The notes: generated by a model from the letters alone, not told the origin. Positions 18,684 to 28,900 are shown, counted from the first letter of the stretch. The stretch is DNA of 38,798 bases from Rhodospirillales bacterium (GCA_947447625.1 CANFKS010000032.1:1-38798); one strand, 5' to 3'. Numbers and translations are program-made.

Positions 18684-19326
18684 GGGCTGCGATTTCGGCG
18701 AGGAATTCGTCGGTCGTGCGCTGCCGGCAATAGCCCTTGATCGCCTTGAGCGAATTTTGATGCCGCGCATCGCTGTAGGTGGTGCAGGCATCCGTCACCA
18801 GCGTCACCAGATACCCGAGGTCGCAGGCATCGCGCACCGCGCCTTCGACGCACTGGTCGGTCACGATGCCGGAGATCACGAGATATTTGGTGCCGAGATT
18901 GCGCAGCACGTAGTCGATATTGGTCGACACGAAGACGTTGGACGACGTCTTGGGCAGCACGATCTCATCCTCACCCGGCTTGAGCGCATCGATCATCTCG
19001 CCCTCCCAACTGCCGGGCGCCACGGAGAAGCCGGTGATCTTGTAGTCGAGGCTGCGATCGCGCCCGTCCTTGGTCAGGTTGCGGATGACGGTATACATCA
19101 CCTCGACGCCCGCCGCCCGGCAGCCTGCCTGAAGTTTCTGCATGTTGGCGACGACATGGCCTTCCATCTGCCCAAAGAACCAGCCGAGTTGCGACTCGAA
19201 CGCCTCCGGCGTCAGGTCCTTGAATTCGGTGCCGTTGCGCACCGCGCAGAAGTTCTGCACGTCAATGAACAGCAGCGTCGTATGCGGCACTTCAACGGGG
19301 ACATCCCGCGTCGTCAGATGGCTCAT
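18673..19326 (-). CDS. Isochorismatase-fold cysteine hydrolase
   Basis: A 217-residue hydrolase of the isochorismatase family. The expected triad is present: D22 in [11 protein letters not shown]126 in [10 protein letters not shown] and C159 in VTDQCVEGA. Members cleave amides such as nicotinamide, N-carbamoyl amino acids, ureidoacrylate or biuret; the exact substrate is not apparent. The open frame extends to 19611, but the ATG at 19326 is the right start: it overlaps the stop of the amidohydrolase gene by four bases (ATGA). It is the last gene of a three-gene minus-strand operon with a glutamine-synthetase-like ligase and an N-formylglutamate amidohydrolase homologue, suggesting stepwise amide breakdown. 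Confidence 0.88.
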   Translation of the reverse strand: MSHLTTRDVPVEVPHTTLLFIDVQNFCAVRNGTEFKDLTPEAFESQLGWFFGQMEGHVVANMQKLQAGCRAAGVEVMYTVIRNLTKDGRDRSLDYKITGFSVAPGSWEGEMIDALKPGEDEIVLPKTSSNVFVSTNIDYVLRNLGTKYLVISGIVTDQCVEGAVRDACDLGYLVTLVTDACTTYSDARHQNSLKAIKGYCRQRTTDEFLAEIAALKR

Positions 19327-20093
19327 GCACTCTCTCCCGTAAAACGCCGCCATGCCTCCGGCAGCAGTCGCGTAAACCGTTCCGCCCATTCTGCTTCGCC
19401 CGCTTGCGTCGCGATCAGGTCCTGCCGGATTTCGATCTCCAGATACGGCAATCCCCGCCGTTCCGCATGCACCGGCGCCGAATAATCGGACGCGTCGGAC
19501 ACCGAATAGGGCTCGTTCTCGCCCACCACCAGCCCTGGCTCGCCGCGCAGCAGCTCGAGCATGATGCGCGATATCCCCTGATCCCGGTTGAACAGCACGC
19601 CAGCATGCCACGGGCGCTCGAACCCCTTGTAGACATTGGTGAAGCTATGCATCGCCACAAACAACAGCGGCCGCCCTGCAGCCTCGATCTCGCGCTCGAT
19701 CCGATCATGGTAGGGCTGAAAGATCTCGCTTATCCGCAACCCCCGCGCCGGATCGGAAAGTTCCGCATTGCCGGGGATCGGCGTGCTTTCGCTGATCTCG
19801 GGGATCAGTGTCGGGCTGGTCAGCGGGCGGTTGTTGTCGATCACCAGGCGCGAATAGGGCTGCCCGATCAGAAACGCGTCGAGCGCACGGGCGATCCGAA
19901 CCGAGGTGCCCCAAATCCCGATATCCCAGGCGATATGGCGCAGCAATTCTGGCTCGGACACGCCAAGGCGCCCGAGTGCTGCCGGAATGCGCCGCCCCGC
20001 ATGGTCGCAGGCGAGCAAGAACGGCGAGCGGCGGCCCCAATGCCCGATCGAGACCGGCGCGGGTTCGTCAGGCGCAAGCAGGCGAGGCGTCAT
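19323..20093 (-). CDS. N-formylglutamate amidohydrolase family protein
   Basis: A roughly 256-residue zinc-dependent deformylase-like enzyme (HutG/N-formylglutamate amidohydrolase family). Typical segments are FLLACDHAGRRIPAALG, with the metal-binding region, DIGIWGTSVRIARAL, RLVIDNNRPL, AMHSFTNVYKG, VGENEPYSV and LEIEIRQDLI. The family releases formate from N-formylglutamate or related N-acyl amino acids. Start choice is uncertain: ATGs at 20093, 20141 and 20159 are in frame. The one at 20093 lies 13 bp after the preceding gene and keeps the whole domain; the longer ones overlap that gene. No other histidine-degradation (hut) genes are present. Confidence 0.88.
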   Translation of the reverse strand: MTPRLLAPDEPAPVSIGHWGRRSPFLLACDHAGRRIPAALGRLGVSEPELLRHIAWDIGIWGTSVRIARALDAFLIGQPYSRLVIDNNRPLTSPTLIPEISESTPIPGNAELSDPARGLRISEIFQPYHDRIEREIEAAGRPLLFVAMHSFTNVYKGFERPWHAGVLFNRDQGISRIMLELLRGEPGLVVGENEPYSVSDASDYSAPVHAERRGLPYLEIEIRQDLIATQAGEAEWAERFTRLLPEAWRRFTGESA

Positions 20094-20106
20094 CGGTTCA
20101 TCCCGG

Positions 20107-21366
20107 TCAATAGGTCGCAGCGTAGCGGTCGCATTGTTCATGCTCGTCCAGCCCCGCAAGGCTCGTCAACTCGCCGGTCTTGTGCATCAGATAGGCCTGC
20201 AAATGCGCGGCTCCGAACCACTCGGCGGCCTCTCGTGTGGCCTCCAGGGCATCGAGCGCCGCGGCGAGGGAGGCCGGCAGCGGCGGGCCATCGCCTGCGG
20301 GCAGCGCGCGGTTTTGCCGAATGCCATCGACCCCGGCCCAAACCAGCGCACCGAGCGCCAGATAGGGACTGGCCGCCGCATCGGCGCAGCGATATTCGAC
20401 ATTGAACTGCTTCGCCACATCACCGCCGGGCAACACCGGACACACCCGCAAACTCGCGCCGCGGTCCTGGCTGGCCAGCGTGGCATGGGTCGGCGCCCAG
20501 CGGTTGGGCCGCATGCGGATGTAGGACACCGTGCTCGGCGCCGTGATGGCGCACAGGGCGGGCAGATGATGCATCACACCGCCGACGAACTTCGCCGCAA
20601 CCGCCGACAGCCCCTGCGGCCCCGCCGGATCATGCATCACCGGCCGCCCCTCGGCGTCACGAAAACTGAAATGGATATGCACGCCATTGCCGGTGCCGGT
20701 GGGCTCCAGGATCGGCGAAAAGATCGCGCGATGCCCCATCCGCTGTGCCACCGCCCGCGCCATTTCGCGCACAATCACCGCCCGGTCGGCCGCAGCCACG
20801 CCCAGGGCAGGGTCCACCACCACCTCGAACTGCCGCGCGCCATACTCGGCCATGAACGAATCAGGTTCCGTGCCCGCTGCCCGCAGTGCCGCGATCAGTG
20901 CCTCTCCGAACACGCCCTGCCGACGATAGGCATCGAGCGAATAAGCCGCCCCCGGCGCGTCCTCCACCCCGGTATAGACGAACTCATGCTCGAAGGCGGA
21001 CACCAGTTCGAGCCCGGTCTCGGCCTTCAGCGCCGCCAATCCGCGCCGCAGGAAATCCCTGGGGCAACAGGCCCATGCCGTGCCGTCGAGTTCGCGGATA
21101 TCGCCGAGAAAGAAATGCTCCGTCGCACCCCCATCTCCGAAATCGACATTCACCTCCGCCGCCGCATCCGGCACCAGGATCAGATCCCCCCCCGTGCCGA
21201 ACGGCGTCGCATAGATCGGCCCAAAGGCCGAAATCATCGTATTGGTCGGCACCCAGCCGACCCCGCGCCGCATCCGCGACGGCAGGTCCACCGCCGGAAA
21301 GCCCTTGCCCCGAACCCGCCCCGCCATCTCGCAGGTACAGACCATAATCAACGGCTCACGATTCAC
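20107..21366 (-). CDS. Glutamine-synthetase-family ligase (probably not housekeeping GlnA)
   Basis: A 419-residue glutamate-amine ligase-like protein. The C-terminal catalytic core is recognisable: SAFEHEFVY (metal-binding Glu), AEYGARQFEVVVDPA, TGTGNGVHIHFSF, PSTVSYIRMRPNRWAPTHAT and VEYRCADAAASPYLALGAL. The N-terminus is shorter than in GlnA and lacks its adenylylation-site context, as in gamma-glutamyl-polyamine or other gamma-glutamyl ligases. I chose the GTG at 21366 because GGGAGGG lies about 6 bases upstream; ATG 21345 is the alternative. The next genes downstream encode a deformylase/deacylase-like and a cysteine amidohydrolase, so a gamma-glutamylation pathway for an amine is plausible but unproven. 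Confidence 0.85.
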   Translation of the reverse strand: MNREPLIMVCTCEMAGRVRGKGFPAVDLPSRMRRGVGWVPTNTMISAFGPIYATPFGTGGDLILVPDAAAEVNVDFGDGGATEHFFLGDIRELDGTAWACCPRDFLRRGLAALKAETGLELVSAFEHEFVYTGVEDAPGAAYSLDAYRRQGVFGEALIAALRAAGTEPDSFMAEYGARQFEVVVDPALGVAAADRAVIVREMARAVAQRMGHRAIFSPILEPTGTGNGVHIHFSFRDAEGRPVMHDPAGPQGLSAVAAKFVGGVMHHLPALCAITAPSTVSYIRMRPNRWAPTHATLASQDRGASLRVCPVLPGGDVAKQFNVEYRCADAAASPYLALGALVWAGVDGIRQNRALPAGDGPPLPASLAAALDALEATREAAEWFGAAHLQAYLMHKTGELTSLAGLDEHEQCDRYAATY

Positions 21367-21431
21367 CCGACCCTCCCTGCTCCGATACCCCAGCAGGCCA
21401 TCGTGGCACGGGGAACGCAAGGGAGGCCGGA

Positions 21432-22208
21432 TCAGGGCGTGCCGAAACCGTCGAAAATGTAGCCACGATTGCGGATGGTCTGAACATGCATCACGCCGCC
21501 GCCATTTTCGATTTTGGTGCGCAGGCGGCTGATAAGGTTGTCGATGTTGCGCTGGCCGCTCTCGAAGCGCCGCCCCAGAATGTCCTTGGTGGCGCTATCG
21601 CGGTCGATCAGCACCCCGACATTGGACATCAGGCGCCACAGCATGTCGCACTCCGCCGGGGTCAATGTGCAGCACGTCTCGCCCTTGTACGTCAGGATCA
21701 GGCGATTGAAGCGCAATATGAAGTCGCCGATCGTGACATCCTCGTTCCTGACGCGTGTGACTTCATGGACGACCTCCGTTTCGGGCGGCTTGCGGATCGG
21801 GTAATCGCCTGCGCGCCGCAGCGCCACGCGCAGGCGGGCCAGCACTTCGCGGGGGGAGGCGGTCTTGACGATAAAATCATCGGCGCCGGTTTCGAGGCAA
21901 ATGACGCGATCGACGATATCGGTGTTGCCCGACAGCATCAGGATCGGGCCGTTGAAGAACTGGCGCAGGCGGCCGAGGTCTGTCGATGCGTCATGGCCCT
22001 TGAGATATTGATCAAGCACCAGAACCTGCGGCGGCCGGGTTGTGATTTCGGCCATCACGCTGGGCATGTCGAGAACAATTTTCATCTTCAGGCCATGAAC
22101 CTGCATGAACTCAGCGATAGCCGCGCCGTAATCGGCGTCATCTTCGGCGTACAGGATTTGCGTCTGCTCCGGCATATCCGCATCGGCCTCGGTCATATTC
22201 CCGTTCAT
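21432..22208 (-). CDS. Response regulator, paralogue of the one at 218-1039
   Basis: A 258-residue receiver plus winged-helix regulator. The acidic pair ED is at 22-23, the likely phospho-acceptor is D66 in VLVLDQY, and the lysine in DDFIVKTA lacks the usual proline. The DNA-binding part contains LTPAECDMLWRLMSN, RNIDNLISRLRTKIE and TIRNRGYIFDGF. It shares DRVICLETGADDFIVK and PREVLARLRVALRR nearly exactly with the first regulator. Its ATG follows the stop of a small upstream frame by a single base (TGA-G-ATG), suggesting coupled translation. No sensor kinase is adjacent. It is the closest regulator to the fibre locus, whose first gene starts 662 bp away in the opposite direction, and is a candidate controller of it. 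Confidence 0.9.
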   Translation of the reverse strand: MNGNMTEADADMPEQTQILYAEDDADYGAAIAEFMQVHGLKMKIVLDMPSVMAEITTRPPQVLVLDQYLKGHDASTDLGRLRQFFNGPILMLSGNTDIVDRVICLETGADDFIVKTASPREVLARLRVALRRAGDYPIRKPPETEVVHEVTRVRNEDVTIGDFILRFNRLILTYKGETCCTLTPAECDMLWRLMSNVGVLIDRDSATKDILGRRFESGQRNIDNLISRLRTKIENGGGVMHVQTIRNRGYIFDGFGTP

Positions 22209-22229
22209 CTCAATGCGACCGAGGCGTTG

Positions 22230-22482
22230 TCACCGGACGGACGACGCAGGTCCCGTGATAACCCTCCAGTGATTGAGCATACGAACGCCGGCACCGAAGA
22301 CCAGCCACCCCACGAACCCAAAGACGATCTTGGGCCACCGCATGGTCAGGGGCCAAATCGGCCGTCTCTTTATTGGCGATCCGGCGCTTGGAGGTTGTAT
22401 CGGCGTTCGCCGGCCGACCGAGCGCCTGTGTTGCATCGCCAAACCTTCGATGGCTGCAAATTACCACATACATTGCGTTCAT
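22230..22482 (-). pseudogene. Small single-span membrane protein with an apparent frameshift
   Basis: An ATG at 22480-22482 has a strong AGGAG 8 bases upstream and opens a frame with good coding bias for about 43 codons. After the GGGG run at 22349-22352 (plus strand) this frame loses its bias, and the bias moves to the neighbouring frame. That frame encodes RWPKIVFGFVGWLVFGAGVR, a membrane span, and stops at 22230-22232. Removing one base of the run joins the two into a protein of about 83 residues with a polar N-terminus and a C-terminal span, like the 66-aa protein at 1182-1382. Without a shift, the first frame continues to 22210 (90 aa) and is coupled to the regulator. The cause may be a broken gene, programmed slippage or a sequencing error. 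Confidence 0.5.
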
Positions 22483-22869
22483 TAATGAGTTCTCCTGATC
22501 ATCAAAATAAAGTGCTTCATTGTAAAAAATCCATAGTCGGGGACTGCATCGTTTATACGTGTTTGCCCATGATTTATTTATTTAACGGTAAAGCTACGAA
22601 TCAGGTTCTATTAATTGCGAAATCGAATGTATTTTAAGGACGTTTCACGACGTTATGCATAATTTTACGATTATATAAGTTAAAGAGTCATATAAAAATA
22701 TAATAAGTTATCCAAATATTTTACGATATATAATTCCAAATTTTCTGCTTATTTACCCTTTTTAATGCGATTAAACGCATAGAAAATACAAATATCTACA
22801 CAACGACGAGCCTTTCCAGGCTATCAGAAGTTACCGGCCAAAGCCGTATATATTTTTAAAGAGACCCCT
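22483..22869. promoter_or_regulatory. AT-rich divergent regulatory region before the fibre locus
   Basis: This 387-bp gap is markedly AT-rich from about 22540 to 22865, in sharp contrast to the GC-rich genes either side. It must carry the promoter of the 999-residue fibre gene (and of the small gene/regulator on the other strand). TATAAT occurs at 22699-22704 and a 16-bp palindrome at 22765-22780. AAAGAGA just before 22870 is the likely ribosome-binding site. Such AT-rich promoters are often silenced by nucleoid proteins, which is inference. Confidence 0.5.
22765..22780. promoter_or_regulatory. Palindrome ATGCG-N6-CGCAT, possible operator
   Basis: A perfect inverted repeat, ATGCG ATTAAA CGCAT, lies about 90 bp before the start codon of the fibre gene in otherwise AT-rich DNA. 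Its size and spacing suit a dimeric regulator. No second copy was found before the paralogous fibre gene at 36468. Confidence 0.35.
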
Positions 22870-25869
22870 TTGCGTCACATCAGATTTGCTAACGTCCTGG
22901 TCGCGCTGGCCCTCTCATGCAGTCTGGCATGCAGCGGAGCGCAGGCGCAAACGGTCGTCAACCTGACCAGTTTTGACCCCGCCTTGCTGGGCGATGCGGC
23001 AACGTCGGGCGCCTCCTTGCTGGGCTCCACGAACCTTGACGTCGTCAATACCGCGGGCACCGGCAGTGTCGGCGGGCTGTTTCCGGCCGCAGTCAGTCAA
23101 CTCAACCAAACCGGCGCGAACCAACTCAACACGCTCGGCATGCTGGTCAATGGCGGCGTCGCGGCCGTCACTCTCGGCACCGCCTCCTCAGTTCCGCTGG
23201 CGCCGGCGGCGGTCACCATCAACACCATCACCTCGGCCGTCGCGCCGATCAGCGGCGTTATCGGATCCAAGGAGGGTTCCACCTCCCTCACCATCGCCAA
23301 CACGAACGTGGCAACCAACCTGGGCCCCGCCGACAAGGCGATCCTCGACATCTCGGCCCCCGGCGGAACCCTGGCAGGCGGCAATCAGATCGGCGTCAAT
23401 ACCGCAAATGGCGTGGGCGCGGCTTTCGCCACCGGCACGGGCGTCACCTTGTCGCAGATCGCGGCCGGCGTCGGTCTGGGCGCCACCTCGGCCCCCGGCG
23501 CCGGCAGCGCGCTGAACATGAGCGTCGTCAACACCTTGCTGGCCTACACCGCACGCGCCGATGCCCAGGTCGTGGGCCAACCCGCTACCGGCCAGACCCA
23601 GGGCGTGCAGACCGCCATAAACGGCTTCAACACCGCCACCCTGCTCGGCACCATCAGCGCCAGCGTCAACCAGGATGCGCGCGGACTGACCGATATCGCC
23701 AACAGTTCAACCGCCACCCTGATCCAGCCGGTCGGCACCGTCTTCCAATCCGTCAACCGCGCGCTCGCCTACAACCTGCAGGATGCCTCGCTCCAGGCGG
23801 CGGCAAATGTCGGGGTCTCCGCGCTCAACCAGTTGGCCGGCGTCGGGATCAACACCCTGGCCCTTGCCGCGTCCCCCCTCACCGGCGGCGCCGCAATCGG
23901 CACGACCACCCTCTCAGGCACCCAGACCCTCGCCACCCAGTTGATGCCGGGCGCCACGACCGATCCCTTCCCCTCCACACCCTTCGCGATGACCGTCAAC
24001 ACCGTCAATGCCTCGACCGGCACCGTGGAAGGCTTTCAGCCCGCCTCCGGCGAGTGGGCCGGGTTCACCGCGGGGCTCGGCGTCAGCCTGCCTGAGCCCG
24101 GCTACCCCACCGGCAACAATGGCCCGCGCCAGAACTCGACCGTCACGCTCGCCAATATCGGCCAAACCATCTCGACCGGCTACAACAGCGTCACCGCACA
24201 GAACCAGAATGTGGCGCTCGGCCCGGCCGGGTTCAGCCAGGTGATGGGCGTGCTGGCAGTGGCCAGTTCGATCAACAACGCGGGCTCGCAGGCCCTCCTG
24301 GCCTCGCAGGTATCTGGCATCTACACCCCGGCCGGTCTCGCCTCGACAAACATCCCGCTCGGCTATTCCGGCTTCAGCCCGCTCAACTCTGCCAATGCCT
24401 CGGCCGGGTTCGGAGCAGCAGGCATCGCCGGCCTCACCCAGAGCTTCCAACTCGCGGGCAACAGCTTTGCAGGCTCGGCTGACATCACCGGCGCGCTGTC
24501 CCAGACAATGGCGGGCGCCTCCCTCGCCGCGGCCTCGCTGCTTGGGGCATCGCAGATGTCATGCAGTGCGCCGGGCAATTGCACCACCGGCGTCGGCGGA
24601 TCGATCAACCGCATCCCCGGCAGCACCGCAAATGGCGGCCCCTCGATCCAGGAAGCGCTCAATCCGCTGACGACCGCCGCGTCGACTGATGCGCCGGATG
24701 TGACGACGGGCGGCCCCTACCAGGCGGTGTCGCAACAGTGGATGCCGGCCTCGTTCGCCACCAACGGCGCCTACGCGCTGCTCTCCGGCGGCGGCAATAC
24801 CACGGTCGCCTCAGTCAGCCAGACCACCACCGTCGCACTCAACACGCTGGCCGCCGGCGGCACCATCAGCAGCGGCGCTGCCGGCACGATCGCCCAGCTT
24901 GTCTATGAGTTCAAAGGCTACGGCCCCTGGAACTCGCTCAACCAGGGCCCCGGCACGGTGGCGCCCCAGACGACGCCGAGCGGGTTCAACACCGGCATGG
25001 TGCCGGGCGAAGCGGTGCAGACCATCTCGGCACTCACCAACAACGGCAACGCATCCAACACCGGCTACAACCAGTCGCTCGGCATGGGCGTCAACCAGGT
25101 GGCCGCCGGCGGCAGCGTGCTCGGCTCGGTTGCCCAGCAGGCGCCGTTCCTGAGCGGCTCCGGTGCGACAAACCCGAGCAATTATTCCACCGCCGGCGTT
25201 CTGAAAACCGGCAATGCCGCGCTGTCCGGTCAGCAGAGCAATGTGATGTCAATGAACGCGATCAGCGCCGCCGGCACGCTCGGCTCGGCCGCCGCCCCGG
25301 CTGCGATCAGCCAGACCAGCCCTGTTGCCGGGGTCACGCTCGCATCGGCCGACGGCTTCTTCTACAACGGCACCGGCAACAACTATCAGCAATCCGCCCC
25401 CGCCAACCTCGCCATGGTGAGCGTCGAGGGGGGCGGCATGGGCAATGCCGTCGCCAGCAATCTGGGCCAGCTCGCCGACAACACCATCAACACGGCTGCC
25501 GCCGGCAACGGCGTGCTCGGCAACGTGACACAAACCTCGGGCGGCATCGCCTCCTCCCTGCGCAACGCGTCCTACGCGATGGCGCTGCCGAGCTGCACCG
25601 CCTCCTGCCCGTCCATTCAGCCCGGAATCGCCAATCCGGCCCTCGGCACCGGCAACGCGATCCAAACCGGCACCGCCCAGGTCGCCACCCAGGGACAGAA
25701 CCTGCTCGGCACCGGCCCGTCCGCCGCCGGCACGCTCAACCAGATCGCCATGCAGGCCACCGTGCTCGCAACCGGCAACAGCCAATTCACCGCCTCGCAG
25801 CACGGCTACGCGGTGAGCACCGGCACCCAGGCCGCCGCAAATGCAGCAAACGTCGTCGCGCAGCGCTAA
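22870..25869 (+). CDS. Giant secreted repetitive N/Q-, G- and A-rich protein, candidate fibre subunit
   Basis: A 999-residue protein with a clear signal peptide (positive RHIRF, hydrophobic core, cleavage near AQA-QTVV at 27). The mature part has almost no charged residues and is rich in Ala, Gly, Thr, Ser, Asn and Gln. A loose motif recurs: Q-x-x-N or N-x-Q pairs separated by short hydrophobic-Gly stretches, for example AVSQLNQTGANQLNTLG, LANIGQTISTGYNSV, GYNQSLGMGVNQVAAGG and LGQLADNTINTAAAGNG. This is reminiscent of curlin and HfaD-type proteins and suggests stacked beta structure. There are two Cys pairs (near 565/571 and 909/913). The TTG at 22870 is the start, with AAAGAGA before it. 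It is paralogous to the gene at 36468 (shared QTVVNLT, QIGVNT-NGVGAAFA, VNTLLAYT, FQSVNRALAY). A fibre role is inference. Confidence 0.8.
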   Translation: MRHIRFANVLVALALSCSLACSGAQAQTVVNLTSFDPALLGDAATSGASLLGSTNLDVVNTAGTGSVGGLFPAAVSQLNQTGANQLNTLGMLVNGGVAAVTLGTASSVPLAPAAVTINTITSAVAPISGVIGSKEGSTSLTIANTNVATNLGPADKAILDISAPGGTLAGGNQIGVNTANGVGAAFATGTGVTLSQIAAGVGLGATSAPGAGSALNMSVVNTLLAYTARADAQVVGQPATGQTQGVQTAINGFNTATLLGTISASVNQDARGLTDIANSSTATLIQPVGTVFQSVNRALAYNLQDASLQAAANVGVSALNQLAGVGINTLALAASPLTGGAAIGTTTLSGTQTLATQLMPGATTDPFPSTPFAMTVNTVNASTGTVEGFQPASGEWAGFTAGLGVSLPEPGYPTGNNGPRQNSTVTLANIGQTISTGYNSVTAQNQNVALGPAGFSQVMGVLAVASSINNAGSQALLASQVSGIYTPAGLASTNIPLGYSGFSPLNSANASAGFGAAGIAGLTQSFQLAGNSFAGSADITGALSQTMAGASLAAASLLGASQMSCSAPGNCTTGVGGSINRIPGSTANGGPSIQEALNPLTTAASTDAPDVTTGGPYQAVSQQWMPASFATNGAYALLSGGGNTTVASVSQTTTVALNTLAAGGTISSGAAGTIAQLVYEFKGYGPWNSLNQGPGTVAPQTTPSGFNTGMVPGEAVQTISALTNNGNASNTGYNQSLGMGVNQVAAGGSVLGSVAQQAPFLSGSGATNPSNYSTAGVLKTGNAALSGQQSNVMSMNAISAAGTLGSAAAPAAISQTSPVAGVTLASADGFFYNGTGNNYQQSAPANLAMVSVEGGGMGNAVASNLGQLADNTINTAAAGNGVLGNVTQTSGGIASSLRNASYAMALPSCTASCPSIQPGIANPALGTGNAIQTGTAQVATQGQNLLGTGPSAAGTLNQIAMQATVLATGNSQFTASQHGYAVSTGTQAAANAANVVAQR

Positions 25870-25916
25870 ACCATGCCTGCGACGCCAGCGTATTATTGAT
25901 CGAGGGATTTGATCCG

Positions 25917-28900
25917 ATGCCCACTCCTCCCAGCGCCGCTTTGCAGGCCATCTGCCTTCGGCTTTCGCAGATCGACAATTATATCGTGACCTTGGTCGGT
26001 TTAAACGGCGGCAATTATTGGCCGCAAGGCGGCACGCTGGATCCCAACAAGCTGTTGATCGATAGAAGTCTGATCGCGCTCTATGGCTTCCCCGGAACCC
26101 TCTCCGGAACCTATCTGGGTGCGATCCAGCCCTACGACTATATTGTCCTCGCCGCGGGCAGCGCGCCCGGTGTGTTGGGCGGGCTGGAACTCGCCTACGG
26201 CACCACACCCGGCCTCGTCCCCACCGCGACTGCCACCTTCAACGGCGGCAGTGGCGATGACTGGATCGTGGGCTCCAAGATCAACCAGTCCCTCTACGGC
26301 AATGCCGGCAACGATGTCGTCAACGGCGCCGGCGGCTCCGATACGCTCAACGGCGGCGTCAACCGCGCCGAAGGCAGCAGCGTCTCCGGCAGTCCCTGGG
26401 GCGATACCGTCTCGTTTCAGGCCTCCGGCAATGGCGTCAAGCGCTGGTCGAACCCCTTCGGCCTGAACTACACCACCGGCACAACCAATTTCACCAATCC
26501 CTACAGCACCGGCGTCGTCGTCAATCTCGTCTCGCACATGTACAGCTACAAGGGCGGCTCGGGCTCGGTGGTGAACTTCGAGTCGGTATGGGGCTCCGAC
26601 GGCAATGACACCATCACCGGCGATGCCCTCGGTGACCATCTCTACGGCGGCGCCGGCAATGACGTCATCACCACCGGCGCCGGGCATGACTGGGTGCAGG
26701 GCGGATCAGGCAACAACACTCTCGACGGCGGTGCAGGCAACAACTGGCTCGATTACGCGTATCTGCTGGGCGGGCCGCAATATCTGGACCCGCCGCCGAT
26801 ATCCCCCTATTTCACCGGCGGGCCGCTGCTGGGCGCGGATCAATTCCGCAACACCGTCAAGGCGTACACTTTCCAGACTCCGCTCTCCGCCCAGTTTTTC
26901 ACACTCGGACCTCGCCAGAGCCTGATCGTCGATCTCTCCGTCGTGAACGCCTCCGGCCAGTCCATCGCAACGATCAGCGCCACAGCCGGATCGACCGCGC
27001 TGTATTTCCAGACCGACCGTGTGAAAAACTTCCAGGCCATCGACGGTGGCGCCGGCAACGACATCATCGTCGGCAATCTCGCCACCACCAACATCGTCGG
27101 CAACGGCGGTGACAACATCCTCTACGGCGCCGGCAGTTCCGCCAGCGCCCCGGCAGGCTCCCTCGTCTCGCCATCGCTGACCCCGACGACAATCATGGGC
27201 GGCACCGGCGGCGATCTCGCGCGCGGCCCCTCCGGCAACAACCTCATCCTGATGGCGGCCGGCGGCAACGAAGTCGTCTTCGGCTACGGCGACGGGCCAA
27301 CCCCGGGGCGCAAGACGACCATCTCGTTCCAGACCGTCGCGACCTCGACGCAGGTCGTGGTCCCCTACACCGCGAGCACGACAACCCTGACCCCCTATGC
27401 CGGTGTCCGCGGGCCGCTCTTCGGAACACCCCGCAACGTCACGATCGATTTGCTCCTCGGCACCTACGCATACAATGCGGCCTTCAGCAGCGTCACCACC
27501 ATCATCGGTGGTATCTCGACAACCACCTACCCCAACACGCTCAGCACCGGCACCATTCTCGGTGTCGACAACGCCGTAGGCTCCGACGGCAATGACCGGA
27601 TCGTCGCCAACAACAACAACGACGTCCTCTCCGGCGGCCTCGGCGACGACACCCTGATCGGTGGCACCGGCGACGACACGCTTTACGGCGGCGCGGGCAG
27701 CGACATCCTGACCGGCGGCGCCATCTCGGCAGCCGCTGGTGATGCCGGCATCAACCGCTTCTATGTCGGCTTCGATTACATGCCGGGCCTCGTCCTCGCG
27801 CCGACCGACAGCTGGATCAACCATTCGACGTTCAACACCGTCTTCGCGGCCGATTCCATCACCGACTGGTACAACGGGCACGATTACCTCCAGGTAAGCA
27901 GCGGCAGTTCAGCCGCCATCACCGGCCGGTTCGACCCGGGCACGCCCGCCACAACCAACCTCTGGAGCACCGCAAGCCGCACCGTCCTGAACGTCGGCAC
28001 CTGGGATGCCACCAACTGGTCCCATGACGACTATATCGACGAAGGCGCCGGTATCCTGAACGCGGGCACCGTCCGGTTCGATGCCGGAGAGGGCAACAAC
28101 ACCGTCGATCTCAGCCACAACGTGACCAACACCGGCACAATCATCGTCCGCGCCGGCTCCGGCAACGACGTGATCACCGCGGCCGACAACGGCAAGAACT
28201 GGATCTACGCCGGCTCCGGCACCAACATCATCAACCTCGGTACCGACACCACCATACACACCGACCGCGTCTACATCAGCGACTTCGGAACCCAGAACAT
28301 CGTCAACGGCTTCGGCGCCAACGACAAGATCTACATCTCCAACAAGCTGGTCGATGCCCTCGGCGGCGCCGTCAAGAGCGCCCCCTCGCTGTCGAGCGAC
28401 GTTGTCACCGGCGGCACGCAAGATGTTGCGACGGCTATCACCGTCTCACACCTGCACGACCAGGAATCCCCGAGCCTATCCGGCCCGCAGTCCGATCTCG
28501 CCAAGCCGATCTATGACCCGCTGTTCTGGTCGAACCTCGGTCGTCTCGCTTACGGATATGATTACGGCACGCCGCACCCCAACAGCGGCATCCCGCTGCT
28601 CAACGGCAGCAACGGAGACTACACGTCCAATGGCGGCTACACCAACCAGGTGATGAAGACCTCGTCGGACCAGGCGAGCACCCAGGTTATCGCCGGCGGG
28701 TCCGCGATGATCGCGTCGGGCTATATCCTTGTTGCAACCGTGCTTCTGATGCCCGCGGGCTACGCACTCATCGCCCTCGGCGGCCTGACCCTGGCGGGCG
28801 GCATCATCTATCGCGACCATCCCCCCAAAAACGGCACGCTGGACGTGCCCTTGACCGGTTATGGAAACACGCTCGAAAGTGGCGCGACCGTGACGTTCGC

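Noticed and set aside
19906-21462. 518-codon plus-strand frame opposite the glutamine-synthetase-like gene
   Set aside because: Shadow; Arg/His/Pro-rich with no motif.
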